From NCBI RefSeq assembly GCF_002258215.1, contig NZ_NEFY01000009.1, positions 61,070 through 125,069 on the forward strand: 64,000 nt of DNA. The letters run 5' to 3'. Position numbers and translations under genes: made by a program. Position 1 is the first letter of the stretch, and each line of letters begins with the position of its first letter. The DNA comes from Marinobacter vinifirmus. GTDB lineage: Bacteria > Pseudomonadota > Gammaproteobacteria > Pseudomonadales > Oleiphilaceae. The notes beneath the pieces were generated by a model. That model did no database searches. It worked only from the letters and a program-made list of their open reading frames with translations, and was not told where the DNA came from. Below are positions 55,195 to 62,303 of this stretch, one piece after another.

Positions 55195-55955
55195 AACGAC
55201 TGAACTTGAGCCCGTTAACTGAATCGGCAACCCTGCTGCGGCGCGCGGCTGTGGTGCTGGGGTCTGTGGGGCTGACGGCGCTTTATTCGTTACTGGTGTT
55301 GTTACGGGCGTTGTTCGGCAAACTGGACCGTCGGATTGTCGACAAGTACTGCCGGGAGTGGTCTACCGCGTTGCTGAAACTGGTACGAACCAGCCTGACC
55401 GTTTGCGGGGAGGTTCCGGACTTCAACGATGGCCGGCGGTATATCATCATGAGCACCCATGCCAGTCACTACGATATTCCGGTCAGCTTTGTTTCGCTGC
55501 CCGGCTCCATTCGTATGCTCGCCAAGAAAGAACTGTTCAAGATCCCTTTGTTAGGCCAGGCCATGGCGGCCGCCGAGTTTCCGTCCATAGACCGTTCCAA
55601 CCGGCAAAATGCCGTGCGTGACCTGGATCGGGCACGGGCGATGATGGAGAGCGGGATAGTGCTGTGGGCGGCGCCTGAAGGTACCCGGTCACCGGATGGT
55701 AACTTGCTGCCCTTCAAGAAGGGGTGTTTCCACCTGGCGCTGGACACCGAAGCGGTGATTGTTCCTGTGGCCATCCGGGGTATTCACCGGGTGCTGCCCG
55801 CCCGGAGCATGCAGATTAACCTGGGGCAGCCAGTCGATGTTCGGGTAGGAACGCCCATCGATACGGCAGGGAAGTCCAAGGAAGACCTGGCCGGGGTCAT
55901 GGAAGAAGTGCGCCAGCGGCTGGAAGAGTTACTAGGGGATGGCGAGGCTGGCTGA
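55191..55955 (+). CDS. 1-acyl-sn-glycerol-3-phosphate acyltransferase-like (PlsC family)
   Basis: This is a 254-residue membrane-associated acyltransferase with an N-terminal hydrophobic segment (about 18-42). The HX4D catalytic motif is in [12 protein letters not shown] and the glycerolipid-binding blocks [12 protein letters not shown] and [13 protein letters not shown] follow. It overlaps msrB by 4 bp. PlsC makes phosphatidic acid; other relatives act on lysophospholipids, so exact substrate is open. Confidence 0.88.
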   Translation: MKRLNLSPLTESATLLRRAAVVLGSVGLTALYSLLVLLRALFGKLDRRIVDKYCREWSTALLKLVRTSLTVCGEVPDFNDGRRYIIMSTHASHYDIPVSFVSLPGSIRMLAKKELFKIPLLGQAMAAAEFPSIDRSNRQNAVRDLDRARAMMESGIVLWAAPEGTRSPDGNLLPFKKGCFHLALDTEAVIVPVAIRGIHRVLPARSMQINLGQPVDVRVGTPIDTAGKSKEDLAGVMEEVRQRLEELLGDGEAG

Positions 55956-55983
55956 TGTGCCAGCCTCGCGGACGGCAAGTGGT

Positions 55984-56958
55984 TTAGCTTGCTGCCATGG
56001 TGGAGAACAAATAACCGGTGTAACCAACGTACACCAGCAGCAATAAGGCACCATCTACCCTTGATATCAGCTTGCGCCAGCCGGTCAGGCCGAAGCCCAT
56101 CACCAGCAAGGCCAGTGTCAGCCCGAACATCAGGGTCCAGTCCCGGTAGAGTACTTCCGGGGCGACCGACAGCGGCTCAATAGCCGCGGCAAGGCCCACC
56201 ACGGCCAGGGTGTTGAAAATCCCGGAACCCAGAATGTTGCCAAGGATCAGGTCGTGCTCGTTCTTCTTTACTGCGGCCAGTGCCGATGCCAGTTCCGGCA
56301 AGGAGGTACCGATCGCGACGATGGTCAACCCGATAATCAGGTCGCTGATGCCCAGGCTCTGGGCGATGGTTACCGCGCCCCAGACCAGAATCCGGGAGCT
56401 GACAATCAACAGAACCAGCCCGACCACCAGCCAGATGATGGCGCTTTTCAGGGGCATGGGGTGAGCGATCATCTCGGTTTCGGTATCCCCGGCCAGAGGA
56501 TCTTCCTTGCCCTGGTAACCCTGGTAGATAGACCAGCCCATAACGGCCGCAAAAACCCCCAGCAGCACCCAGCCATCAAGCCGTGACAGTTCGCCGTCCA
56601 GCAGCTGTGCACCGGCAATCAGGGTCAGTACCAGCAGCAGCGGCAGCTCCTTGCGGATAACCTGGGAATGCACGGCAATGGGCGCGATGATGGCGGTCAG
56701 GCCGACAATCAGGGCAATGTTGGTAATGTTCGAACCGTAGCCGTTACCCAGGGCGAGCCCCGGGTTACCATCTGAAGCCGCCATAGCGGAGACCGCCAGT
56801 TCTGGTGCCGAGGTGCCGAAGCCGATAATCACCATGCCAATCAGCAGGGTAGGCATGCCCAGATGCTTGGCCGTGGCGGCCGCACCTTCCACAAATTTGT
56901 CTGCGCTCCAGACCAGTAACACCAGCCCGGCAATAATGGCACCTATAGCCATCAACAT
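55984..56958 (-). CDS. Calcium/sodium antiporter (YrbG/CaCA family)
   Basis: This is a 324-residue membrane protein with about ten hydrophobic segments in two inverted halves, each with the ion-binding alpha repeat: GFGTSAPELAVSAMAA in the first half and AIGTSLPELASALAAVKKNEHDLILGNILGSG in the second, the CaCA signature. It should exchange Ca2+ for Na+ (or H+) across the inner membrane. The family call is firm; ion preference is not readable from sequence. It converges with the acyltransferase gene. Confidence 0.92.
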   Translation of the reverse strand: MLMAIGAIIAGLVLLVWSADKFVEGAAATAKHLGMPTLLIGMVIIGFGTSAPELAVSAMAASDGNPGLALGNGYGSNITNIALIVGLTAIIAPIAVHSQVIRKELPLLLVLTLIAGAQLLDGELSRLDGWVLLGVFAAVMGWSIYQGYQGKEDPLAGDTETEMIAHPMPLKSAIIWLVVGLVLLIVSSRILVWGAVTIAQSLGISDLIIGLTIVAIGTSLPELASALAAVKKNEHDLILGNILGSGIFNTLAVVGLAAAIEPLSVAPEVLYRDWTLMFGLTLALLVMGFGLTGWRKLISRVDGALLLLVYVGYTGYLFSTMAAS

Positions 56959-57362
56959 AGGAAGACCTCGTTAGTTCAGGTTGTCGCCGCAGGTTACGCA
57001 GGCGAGGTCACAGTTGGCGCACAAAGATACAGTAAGTGGGCGTTTCAGGTCAGCCCCCGGGCTATCGGAAATACCGCTATACGGGGTGATCCGCATTGGC
57101 CCCTCGCTGGTATCAGACTAAAGTGGCGCTGATATTGTTAACAAAACAGGCGAGAATGGTCGCAAACAACATAGTTTGCCCGACACACGTCGATTGACAA
57201 TCGCAATTTATTATTCCGATAAAAATCGGGATAATCGCGCTCAATCTCATACCGGAAGCATACGGCAGCGCCGTCTACCTCGCGCCCGACCGGCTTCCGA
57301 CAGGCCGCTTTGCTGATCGTGGAGTGGCATCAGGCTTCAACACTAAGCTAGGGTGAAAACCA
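56959..57362. other. Divergent intergenic region upstream of mqo
   Basis: This 404-bp region separates yrbG and mqo. It holds a promoter-like pair at 57194-57223 and an inverted repeat CCGAT/ATCGG at 57216-57229 overlapping it. A CTAAAGTGGCGCT at 57118 resembles the class B boxes but is probably chance. No coding sequence is supported. Confidence 0.4.
57194..57223 (+). promoter_or_regulatory. Sigma70-like promoter candidate for mqo
   Basis: TTGACA (57194-57199) is followed 18 bp later by GATAAA (57218-57223), a four of six match to TATAAT. It lies about 140 bp before the mqo ATG. A CCGAT/ATCGG inverted repeat overlaps the -10, so a repressor site is possible. Confidence 0.45.
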
Positions 57363-58844
57363 ATGGCCGTAAGACAGGCAGACGTAGTGCTGGTCGGAGG
57401 GGGCGTCATGAGCGCTACTCTCGGCATGATGCTCAGGCAGCTGGATCCGTCTCTGGACATCGTCATGGTGGAGCGTCTTGACCACGTTGCCCATGAAAGC
57501 ACCGATGGATGGAATAATGCAGGCACCGGCCACGCCGGCTACTGCGAACTGAACTACACCCCCGAAACCGAAAACGGTGATGTTGAAATTGCCCGGGCTT
57601 TGCAGATCAACGCACAGTTCGAGGTTTCACTGCAGTTCTGGTCTTACCTGGTAGAGCAGGGCATTCTGCCCGAGCCGTCCACCTTTATTAACCGCACGCC
57701 GCACCAGAGTTTTGTCTGGGGTGAGAAAGACGTTGCCTTCCTCAAGCGCCGCTTCCAGAAGCTGAAAGCCCACCACCTGTTCCGGGAAATGGAATACACC
57801 GAAAACCCGGAAGACCTGGCTGAGTGGATGCCACTGGTTGTCAGCAATCGGAACCCGATGCAGAAAGTTGCCGCTACCCGCATCAAGCACGGTTCCGATG
57901 TGGATTTCGGCTCCCTGACCCGCAGCATGATGAAGTGGCTGGAAACCCAGCCCAATTTCGAACTGATGCTCAGCTGCCCGGTGCACTACATCGACCAGCG
58001 TGACAACGGCCGCTGGAAAGTCCGGGTGAAGAACCAGAAAACCGGTGAGCTGACCAAGCTGGAAGCCGGCTTTGTATTCCTGGGTGCCGGTGGTGGTGCG
58101 CTGCCGCTGCTGCAGAAATCCGGCATTGACGAAGCCCGCGGTTACGGTGGTTTCCCGGTGAGTGGTCAGTGGCTGGTGTGTCAAAAGCCGGAAATCGTGA
58201 AAGAACATCACTCCAAGGTGTACGGCAAGGCGCCCATCGGCGCGCCGCCAATGTCGGTTCCGCACCTGGACACCCGGATCATCAACGGCGAGCCGGCGCT
58301 GCTGTTCGGGCCGTTTGCCGGTTTCACCACCCGCTTCCTGAAGCAGGGCTCGTTGTTTGATCTGTTCGGTTCGGTACGGGCGACCAACCTGCGGCCAATG
58401 CTGTCGGTGAGCAAGAGCAACATGGACCTGACCCGGTACCTGATCGGCGAAGTGTTCCAGTCCCACACTGACCGTGTGGAATCCCTGCGCAACTTCTTCC
58501 CGGATGCCCAGGAAGATGACTGGGCCCTGCAGATGGCGGGCCAGCGGGTGCAGATCATCAAGCAGACCGCCGAAGGCGGTGGCAAGCTGGAATTCGGTAC
58601 CGAGATTGTGGCCGCGAAAGATGGTTCGCTGGCGGCGCTGCTGGGTGCTTCCCCGGGCGCGTCTACCGCAGCCAATGCCATGCTGAATGTATTGGAGCGC
58701 TGCTTCCCCGAGAAGATGCAGTCTGCTGATTGGCAGGAGCGTATGAAAGAGCTGGTGCCGTCATACGGCCAGACCCTGGTGGAAGACGAGCAGCTGTTGA
58801 ATAAAGTGCGTGAGCGCACACTTTCAACCCTGAAGCTGGGCTGA
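57363..58844 (+). CDS. mqo: Malate:quinone oxidoreductase Mqo
   Basis: This is a 493-residue FAD enzyme that oxidises malate to oxaloacetate and passes electrons to quinone. It has VDLVLVGGGVMSATLG-type dinucleotide binding at the start (VVLVGGGVMSATLGMML), then NNAGTGHAGYCELNYTP, and later FGPFAGFTTRFLK and LLGASPGASTAANAML. Length and motifs match Mqo. No clear AGGAGG, but AGGGTG lies upstream of the ATG. A hairpin terminator follows the stop codon. Confidence 0.96.
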   Translation: MAVRQADVVLVGGGVMSATLGMMLRQLDPSLDIVMVERLDHVAHESTDGWNNAGTGHAGYCELNYTPETENGDVEIARALQINAQFEVSLQFWSYLVEQGILPEPSTFINRTPHQSFVWGEKDVAFLKRRFQKLKAHHLFREMEYTENPEDLAEWMPLVVSNRNPMQKVAATRIKHGSDVDFGSLTRSMMKWLETQPNFELMLSCPVHYIDQRDNGRWKVRVKNQKTGELTKLEAGFVFLGAGGGALPLLQKSGIDEARGYGGFPVSGQWLVCQKPEIVKEHHSKVYGKAPIGAPPMSVPHLDTRIINGEPALLFGPFAGFTTRFLKQGSLFDLFGSVRATNLRPMLSVSKSNMDLTRYLIGEVFQSHTDRVESLRNFFPDAQEDDWALQMAGQRVQIIKQTAEGGGKLEFGTEIVAAKDGSLAALLGASPGASTAANAMLNVLERCFPEKMQSADWQERMKELVPSYGQTLVEDEQLLNKVRERTLSTLKLG

Positions 58845-58853
58845 TACCGCAAT

Positions 58854-58890
58854 AAAAACCGGGTGGCTGCGCACGCAAACCACCCGGTTT
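58854..58890. terminator. Terminator between mqo and the small gene at 58920
   Basis: AAACCGGGTGG and CCACCCGGTTT form an 11-bp stem with a 13-base loop. On the minus strand the stem is followed by a T-rich run, so it also suits the convergent gene. Confidence 0.65.
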
Positions 58891-58919
58891 CCATCTTCCA
58901 GAATTTTCTCTCCCTGAAA

Positions 58920-59165
58920 TCAGAGCTTGCTGAATGCTGCGTCGAAATCCTTTGCGGCAGCATCGGTAAATTCAAAGTTCTTGCGAATGTAGGCCAGTGT
59001 GGCCTTTTCGGTATCGGTTACGCCGGGGCCATCCTGGGCGGACTCGAATAAATCGGCAACCTCATCCTTCGATAACTTGCCTTCACCACGCCCGGTTGTG
59101 TGCTTGCGGGCCAGATCGAGCAGTTCTTTTTCGTATTTTTGTCCGTCTATTGTTTCGTAAGCCAT
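58920..59165 (-). CDS. Small conserved hypothetical protein
   Basis: This is an 81-residue soluble, mixed-charge protein (MAYETIDGQKYEKELLDLARKHTTGRG...), with a GEGKLSKDEVADLFESAQDG segment, a pattern reminiscent of an EF-hand-like loop, and a terminal TEKATLAYIRKNFEFTDAAAKDFD. I recall similar short proteins in Pseudomonas but no function. The start ATG at 59165 has GGAGTTGGTG upstream; the open frame extends to 59252 but that part has no similarity. Confidence 0.65.
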   Translation of the reverse strand: MAYETIDGQKYEKELLDLARKHTTGRGEGKLSKDEVADLFESAQDGPGVTDTEKATLAYIRKNFEFTDAAAKDFDAAFSKL

Positions 59166-59324
59166 AACAACACCAACTCCGTTTTCAAGGATTCGATACC
59201 CGGGCAGCCTGTGGGGTTGCGCCGGATATGCGTGGGCGAAAGGCTGTGCCATCCAACTGGCCTATCGGTTTTATCCAAGCACAGGGTTCGGCGTTGTGCA
59301 AATATTGGGCAGGTTGTTTTGGTG

Positions 59325-59342
59325 GGGCTGAAACGAAAAAAG
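59325..59342. repeat. Left copy of an 18-bp direct repeat flanking the toxin-antitoxin region
   Basis: GGGCTGAAACGAAAAAAG is identical to 60343-60360, 1018 bp away, in the same orientation. The right copy abuts a terminator next to a tmRNA/tRNA-like 3-prime end. This is the arrangement expected for an attachment-site duplication around a small insertion. Confidence 0.65.
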
Positions 59343-59521
59343 ACTGCGTACGCGTAAATTCGTTTCGAGGCATTGGGAACTTTGCCTATTTAGCAACTAC
59401 CTAGAAATCCTCGGTGGTTTCCGGTTTCGTATGTATGCGTCTAATCCGTGATCGAACTTTCCGGAAATGCCGGATGGTTCCAGTTCTTCTGGTCTTGGCA
59501 GTATGTGCAAAATTTGCAACA

Positions 59522-59554
59522 ACTGAACTGCTAAGATTTCTTTAGCAGTTCAGT
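59522..59554. repeat. Perfect 13-bp inverted repeat
   Basis: ACTGAACTGCTAA (59522-59534) and TTAGCAGTTCAGT (59542-59554) are perfect complements with a 7-base loop. It lies 100 bp after the toxin gene stop on the minus strand. No T-run on the minus side, so it may be a terminator without U-tract or a recombination or protein-binding site. Confidence 0.6.
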
Positions 59555-59653
59555 GTTGGAGCCAAGTGAAACAGACGAAGGAGATTGCATCCGGTGGCGC
59601 ATCTATTTGCTGGCCCATAGAAAGTCGCCGTTGCGTTGACGCTTGGTGGACAC

Positions 59654-59920
59654 CTAAAAGGTCTTATAAACGGTATCTCTACGGGCAACTGTGATCACGG
59701 TGACAACCACTTTCCCGTCGTCCACATGATAGACAAGGCGAAAGCCTTGGGATCGCAGTTTGATTTTGTAGAAGTCCGAAGATCCCTTTAGTTTATGCTT
59801 AGGGATCCTCGGGTTCTCCAGGCGGCGTTCCAGAATTTTCAGAAACTCTGCCTGGACGGTAGGGCTAAGCTTGCTCCATTCCTTGAGCGCTTTTCTCTTG
59901 AATTCCAGTTCGTAGCTCAT
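59654..59920 (-). CDS. RelE/ParE-family toxin
   Basis: This is an 88-residue toxin: MSYELEFKRKALKEWSKLSPTVQAEFLKILERRL, the RelE start, then DFYKIKLRSQGFRLVYHVDDGKVVVTVITVARRDTVYKTF, with the Arg and terminal aromatic residues of the RelE fold. RelE toxins cut mRNA in the ribosome A-site. Its start lies inside the antitoxin gene end, overlapping by 56 bp, so toxin translation depends on antitoxin translation. It lies in a region bounded by direct repeats. Confidence 0.88.
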   Translation of the reverse strand: MSYELEFKRKALKEWSKLSPTVQAEFLKILERRLENPRIPKHKLKGSSDFYKIKLRSQGFRLVYHVDDGKVVVTVITVARRDTVYKTF

Positions 59921-60155
59921 TGATGCTCACCGGTATTGATTCATCATCCATGCGTTTGCGAGCTTCCTGGAGTAACCGGTAATCTTCAAGCTGCTCTTGC
60001 ATCTGCTCGAATGTCTCGACAGGCACCATATAGGCTCTGGGTTTGTTATGACTCAGAATCACAACAGGTTCGCCATTAGCCTGATTGAGCACCTCATTCG
60101 GATTAGCCTTGAGCTCCGAAATGGTGGCCGCAAGTCTCGCAAATAGGCTTCTCAT
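59865..60155 (-). CDS. Phd/YefM-family antitoxin
   Basis: This is a 96-residue antitoxin: an N-terminal DNA-binding part (AATISELKANPNEVLNQANGEPVVILSHNKPRAYMVPVETF, the Phd/YefM pattern) and a C-terminal toxin-binding tail. ATG 60155 has GGAGGAAG upstream; the frame runs back to 60203 but has no site there. Order antitoxin then toxin is usual. The long C-terminal tail overlaps the toxin gene by 56 bp. The antitoxin is expected to repress its own operon. Confidence 0.85.
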   Translation of the reverse strand: MRSLFARLAATISELKANPNEVLNQANGEPVVILSHNKPRAYMVPVETFEQMQEQLEDYRLLQEARKRMDDESIPVSINELRTGIQEKSAQGMEQA

Positions 60156-60342
60156 GTATTGCTTCCTCCGCGCCGTACTCATTCGTTGTAGCCCGTTCAA
60201 CATCGTTAGTCTTCACATGCGATTATTCAGGGCACCTCATCATTTCCGTGGCACGGTTCCATGGTATCAAAATTCGATCGAAAAAAAGATCTAAATAAGG
60301 GGCTTTTTTAAATGCTTTGGCTTGCACAGGACGAAAATGTGA

Positions 60343-60360
60343 GGGCTGAAACGAAAAAAG
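60343..60360. repeat. Right copy of the 18-bp direct repeat
   Basis: GGGCTGAAACGAAAAAAG is identical to 59325-59342. On the minus strand it is the end of the terminator T-run downstream of the tmRNA/tRNA-like relic. Confidence 0.65.
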
Positions 60361-60383
60361 CCCCGGAAGTCCGGGGCTTTTTT
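60354..60383. terminator. Strong bidirectional terminator
   Basis: Stem GCCCCGG/CCGGGGC with AAGT loop, flanked by A6 and T6 runs, works on both strands. On the minus strand it lies 9 bp after the CCA-like end at 60392, as the terminator of a stable RNA would. Confidence 0.8.
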
Positions 60384-60391
60384 CTGGAAGG

Positions 60392-60407
60392 TGGTGGAGA
60401 CGGCGTC
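60392..60407 (-). other. Relic of a tmRNA or tRNA 3-prime end (probable attachment site)
   Basis: On the minus strand the sequence reads GGACGCCGTCTCCACCA, the look of a tmRNA/tRNA acceptor end with CCA, followed by a terminator. Upstream of it no T-arm (GTTCGA) or other stable-RNA part is present: the sequence changes at once to AT-rich DNA. This is what is left when an element integrates at the 3-prime end of an RNA gene. The rest of the gene is not in this window. Only 16 bases are involved, so caution is needed. Confidence 0.4.
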
Positions 60408-60470
60408 CAATATTGTTGCGACTGTAACCGGCTGAAAATTAAAGATTATTGCCGATTGTATTTTTCTATG

Positions 60471-60508
60471 TACCCCCAGAAATACCCCCGTTCTGGAAGT
60501 GATACCCC
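60471..60508. repeat. TACCCCC direct repeats next to the island junction
   Basis: TACCCCC occurs at 60471-60477 and 60483-60489, and TACCCC at 60503-60508. Short direct repeats of this kind near an attachment site are typical of integrase arm-binding sites. The complement GGGGGTATYT recurs in the repeats at 61770 and 63510. Confidence 0.4.
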
Positions 60509-60692
60509 TTGATCTCGTCACACCTTAACCGCTCTAAAAGCTGTCTGCCTTTCAGGAGCGAATGAATATATTATTTTTTGTTATCACGCACTGATATCTG
60601 CAAAGGCGCGGATTATCACTAGATAAAACAGCGCTCGGCGGTGGGCTTGGTTGCCCCCAGCTACAGGCCCGTGCAGTGATACTGGGCAAGCT

Positions 60693-61112
60693 CTAAAGGT
60701 GTTTTGACAGGTACTTTTGAGCTAAGCCAACCAACATACCACTAAATACAACAGTCTCAATACGCCTGATCTGTTCGTCTTTTAGGAAATGGTAATGATC
60801 CGGTGTCAAAAGATGATAGAACCACGAGACCAGGCAAAGCAAAACCCCGACCGCTGCAACCGCTATCGTGAGCATAGCTACCCAATTGAGCAAGCCTTTA
60901 ATTCTTTCTGATCGCTCAAGGTCTTTGCCGTTGGCAAAGTAGCTGGCTTCTTTCTCCGCCTTCGGATCGTTGCCGGACGGATCACCATTGAAATCAGCGT
61001 GGTCAGGTATTCGTCTAGGGGGAGTGTTAGTCATCCTTGGCTTATCTGCCGCCGCCAGCGCTTTACGCTGGCGACGTTTCCTGCGGTTTCGATTTTTCGT
61101 AGAGCGAGGCAT
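60693..61112 (-). CDS. Membrane protein of unknown function, overlapping the Panacea gene
   Basis: This is a 139-residue protein. The N-terminus is very basic (MPRSTKNRNRRKRRQRK), the middle is acidic, and one strong membrane helix (LLNWVAMLTIAVAAVGVLLCLVSWFYHLL) is followed by a weaker one (VVFSGMLVGLAQKYL). The coding region overlaps the Panacea gene by 50 bp if the ATG at 61112 is used; an ATG at 61034 would remove the overlap. AGAGG lies upstream of 61112. No family is recognised. A membrane-active toxin paired with the Panacea antitoxin is one possibility. Confidence 0.55.
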   Translation of the reverse strand: MPRSTKNRNRRKRRQRKALAAADKPRMTNTPPRRIPDHADFNGDPSGNDPKAEKEASYFANGKDLERSERIKGLLNWVAMLTIAVAAVGVLLCLVSWFYHLLTPDHYHFLKDEQIRRIETVVFSGMLVGLAQKYLSKHL

Positions 61113-61539
61113 AGTGGGCCTCTATCACGTCATTGGAAATCACGGCATTCTTTCCGAAACTCCTCCATGTTTTGTCCCATGGAGTGTTTGGCTGGTGCGT
61201 GATAGAAGAAAGCATTATTCCGTTTTTGTCCCCGTAGATCGTTAGAACCTGATCCACAATATCCGCCTCTTCAGGGTCTAGGTGAGCCGGAGTAGCCGTA
61301 TCTATCCGGGACACGGGGGAATCTCGGTAGTGCTTTACCGCGTGATAAACGGCGGGAATAACTGGCCCATATCTCCAAGCCTCTACATCGTCGTCGACTA
61401 GGGGCCTACTTAACAGGCCAAGCGTCCATCCATGCGCTATGTACACTAGCTTAAGCAGCTGCATTGGCGTCAGATAGATATTTCTATCCCTTGCTTTTTC
61501 AAGCATTGCCGCAGCCACTGAAAGCGCTTTGTGTGTCAT
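61063..61539 (-). CDS. Panacea-domain (SocA/DUF4065-type) protein
   Basis: This is a 158-residue protein with the Panacea/SocA core: LTPMQLLKLVYIAHGWTLGLLSRPLVDDDVEAWRYGPVIPAVYHAVKHY. Panacea domains act as antitoxins that neutralise several unrelated toxins and are often phage- or island-borne. GGAGG lies upstream of the ATG. The C-terminal part (about 90-158) extends beyond the core and could be the toxin-specific part. It is immediately upstream of, and overlaps, the small membrane-protein gene, which is the natural candidate partner. Confidence 0.78.
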   Translation of the reverse strand: MTHKALSVAAAMLEKARDRNIYLTPMQLLKLVYIAHGWTLGLLSRPLVDDDVEAWRYGPVIPAVYHAVKHYRDSPVSRIDTATPAHLDPEEADIVDQVLTIYGDKNGIMLSSITHQPNTPWDKTWRSFGKNAVISNDVIEAHYASLYEKSKPQETSPA

Positions 61540-61889
61540 GTTTTGCCCTCCTCCGTAAAAGGCCGTAGTAGTTCAGTGTAACACAGAGGCGCGATATCCA
61601 CACTCTGACGCCAAGCCTGCCAGCACCAGCCCGGACTGGGGTAGATACCCCCAGCGCTGGCGGATCGTTACCAGGAACAGCGGCGTTCAGAAGCTGGCAG
61701 CGGCTGCCGTGAGCTGGCTCCCCGGTGGTGTGATCTGGAAGCGGCAGCAGGCCGGCAGGGTGCAGCCGTGGGGGTATCTGCCAGGGTGGCAGGTGAGCAC
61801 CAGGAACCGGGGCGCTCGGTTAGTGGTGGTGAGGTCTGGCAGCTGGCGGAAGGAATGAGGCAACCATAAGCCGGCTGCCTCATCGGGGG
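61540..61889. repeat. Gene-free stretch with GC-rich mosaic repeat (copy 1)
   Basis: This 350-bp region has no supported gene. From about 61680 to 61855 it matches the mosaic repeats at 63082-64000, including the CTGCCAGGGTGGCAG hairpin at 61778-61792. A GGGGTA...TACCCCC inverted repeat lies near 61640. The translations in all frames are low-complexity and not protein-like. Confidence 0.6.
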
Positions 61890-62303
61890 TTATTGTTGGT
61901 AGGGGTTGCTGTTGTTTATCACATAAACAACTTCGAACGTGGCTAGAACAATCATCTCTTTCTGACCTTCTGCCGGGAAATCCAGCGTTGAACCTGTATA
62001 GCTGATACCTTTGCACAGCCCGCCTAATGTGTGGTCCGTGGTCAGTGCATCATCTAAAAGGCGGGACAACATGTCGTTCCCCTGAATGCTTGAGTTTACC
62101 GAGAAGTCACGGGCCGCCAGCTCGGCAACTTGAACCGTCACGGTGCAATCATACTTCCCGTATTTGTTTTTCTCCGTGGTTTCGGTTGGGTCCCAAAGCG
62201 CCCTTACGGGCAAGTCAGATTCGCTATCGATCCGGTCAGCACGGGCCGCCCCGATCCTGTCTGCAAACGCCTGAACAACTTGTTCTCTAATACTTTCTGG
62301 CAT
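61890..62303 (-). CDS. Phage minor tail protein, lambda U-like
   Basis: This is a 137-residue protein (MPESIREQVVQAFADRIGAARADRIDSESDLPVRALWD...) with beta-rich middle (KYDCTVTVQVAELAARD) and a terminal MIVLATFEVVYVINN. Its size and place directly after a Z-like tail gene match lambda gpU, which caps the tail tube. Start ATG overlaps the upstream stop (ATGA type), so the two are translationally coupled. The family call is mainly by order and size. Confidence 0.6.
   Translation of the reverse strand: MPESIREQVVQAFADRIGAARADRIDSESDLPVRALWDPTETTEKNKYGKYDCTVTVQVAELAARDFSVNSSIQGNDMLSRLLDDALTTDHTLGGLCKGISYTGSTLDFPAEGQKEMIVLATFEVVYVINNSNPYQQ

Larger units (their letters stand above)
59166..59653. 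other. Intergenic region left of the toxin-antitoxin genes
   Basis: This 488-bp stretch has no supported gene. It contains the left 18-bp direct repeat (59325-59342) and a perfect 13-bp inverted repeat (59522-59554). Base composition is visibly more AT-rich than upstream, consistent with acquired DNA starting near 59325. Confidence 0.55.
60156..60692. other. Intergenic region with island junction
   Basis: This stretch holds the right direct repeat (60343-60360), a terminator (60354-60383), a tmRNA/tRNA-like 3-prime end (60392-60407, minus) and TACCCCC direct repeats (60471-60508). Otherwise it is AT-rich with no supported gene. Confidence 0.55.

Noticed and set aside
57118..57130. Class B-like box CTAAAGTGGCGCT upstream of mqo
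   Set aside because: Only the left half fits, it is outside the island, and mqo has a separate promoter-like sequence.
59522..59554. Integron attC site
   Set aside because: The inverted repeat is perfect, with no GTTRRRY/RYYYAAC core or extrahelical base, so it does not fit attC.
60312..60512. Short open frames around the island junction
   Set aside because: They cross a strong terminator and repeats, and have no ribosome site or similarity.
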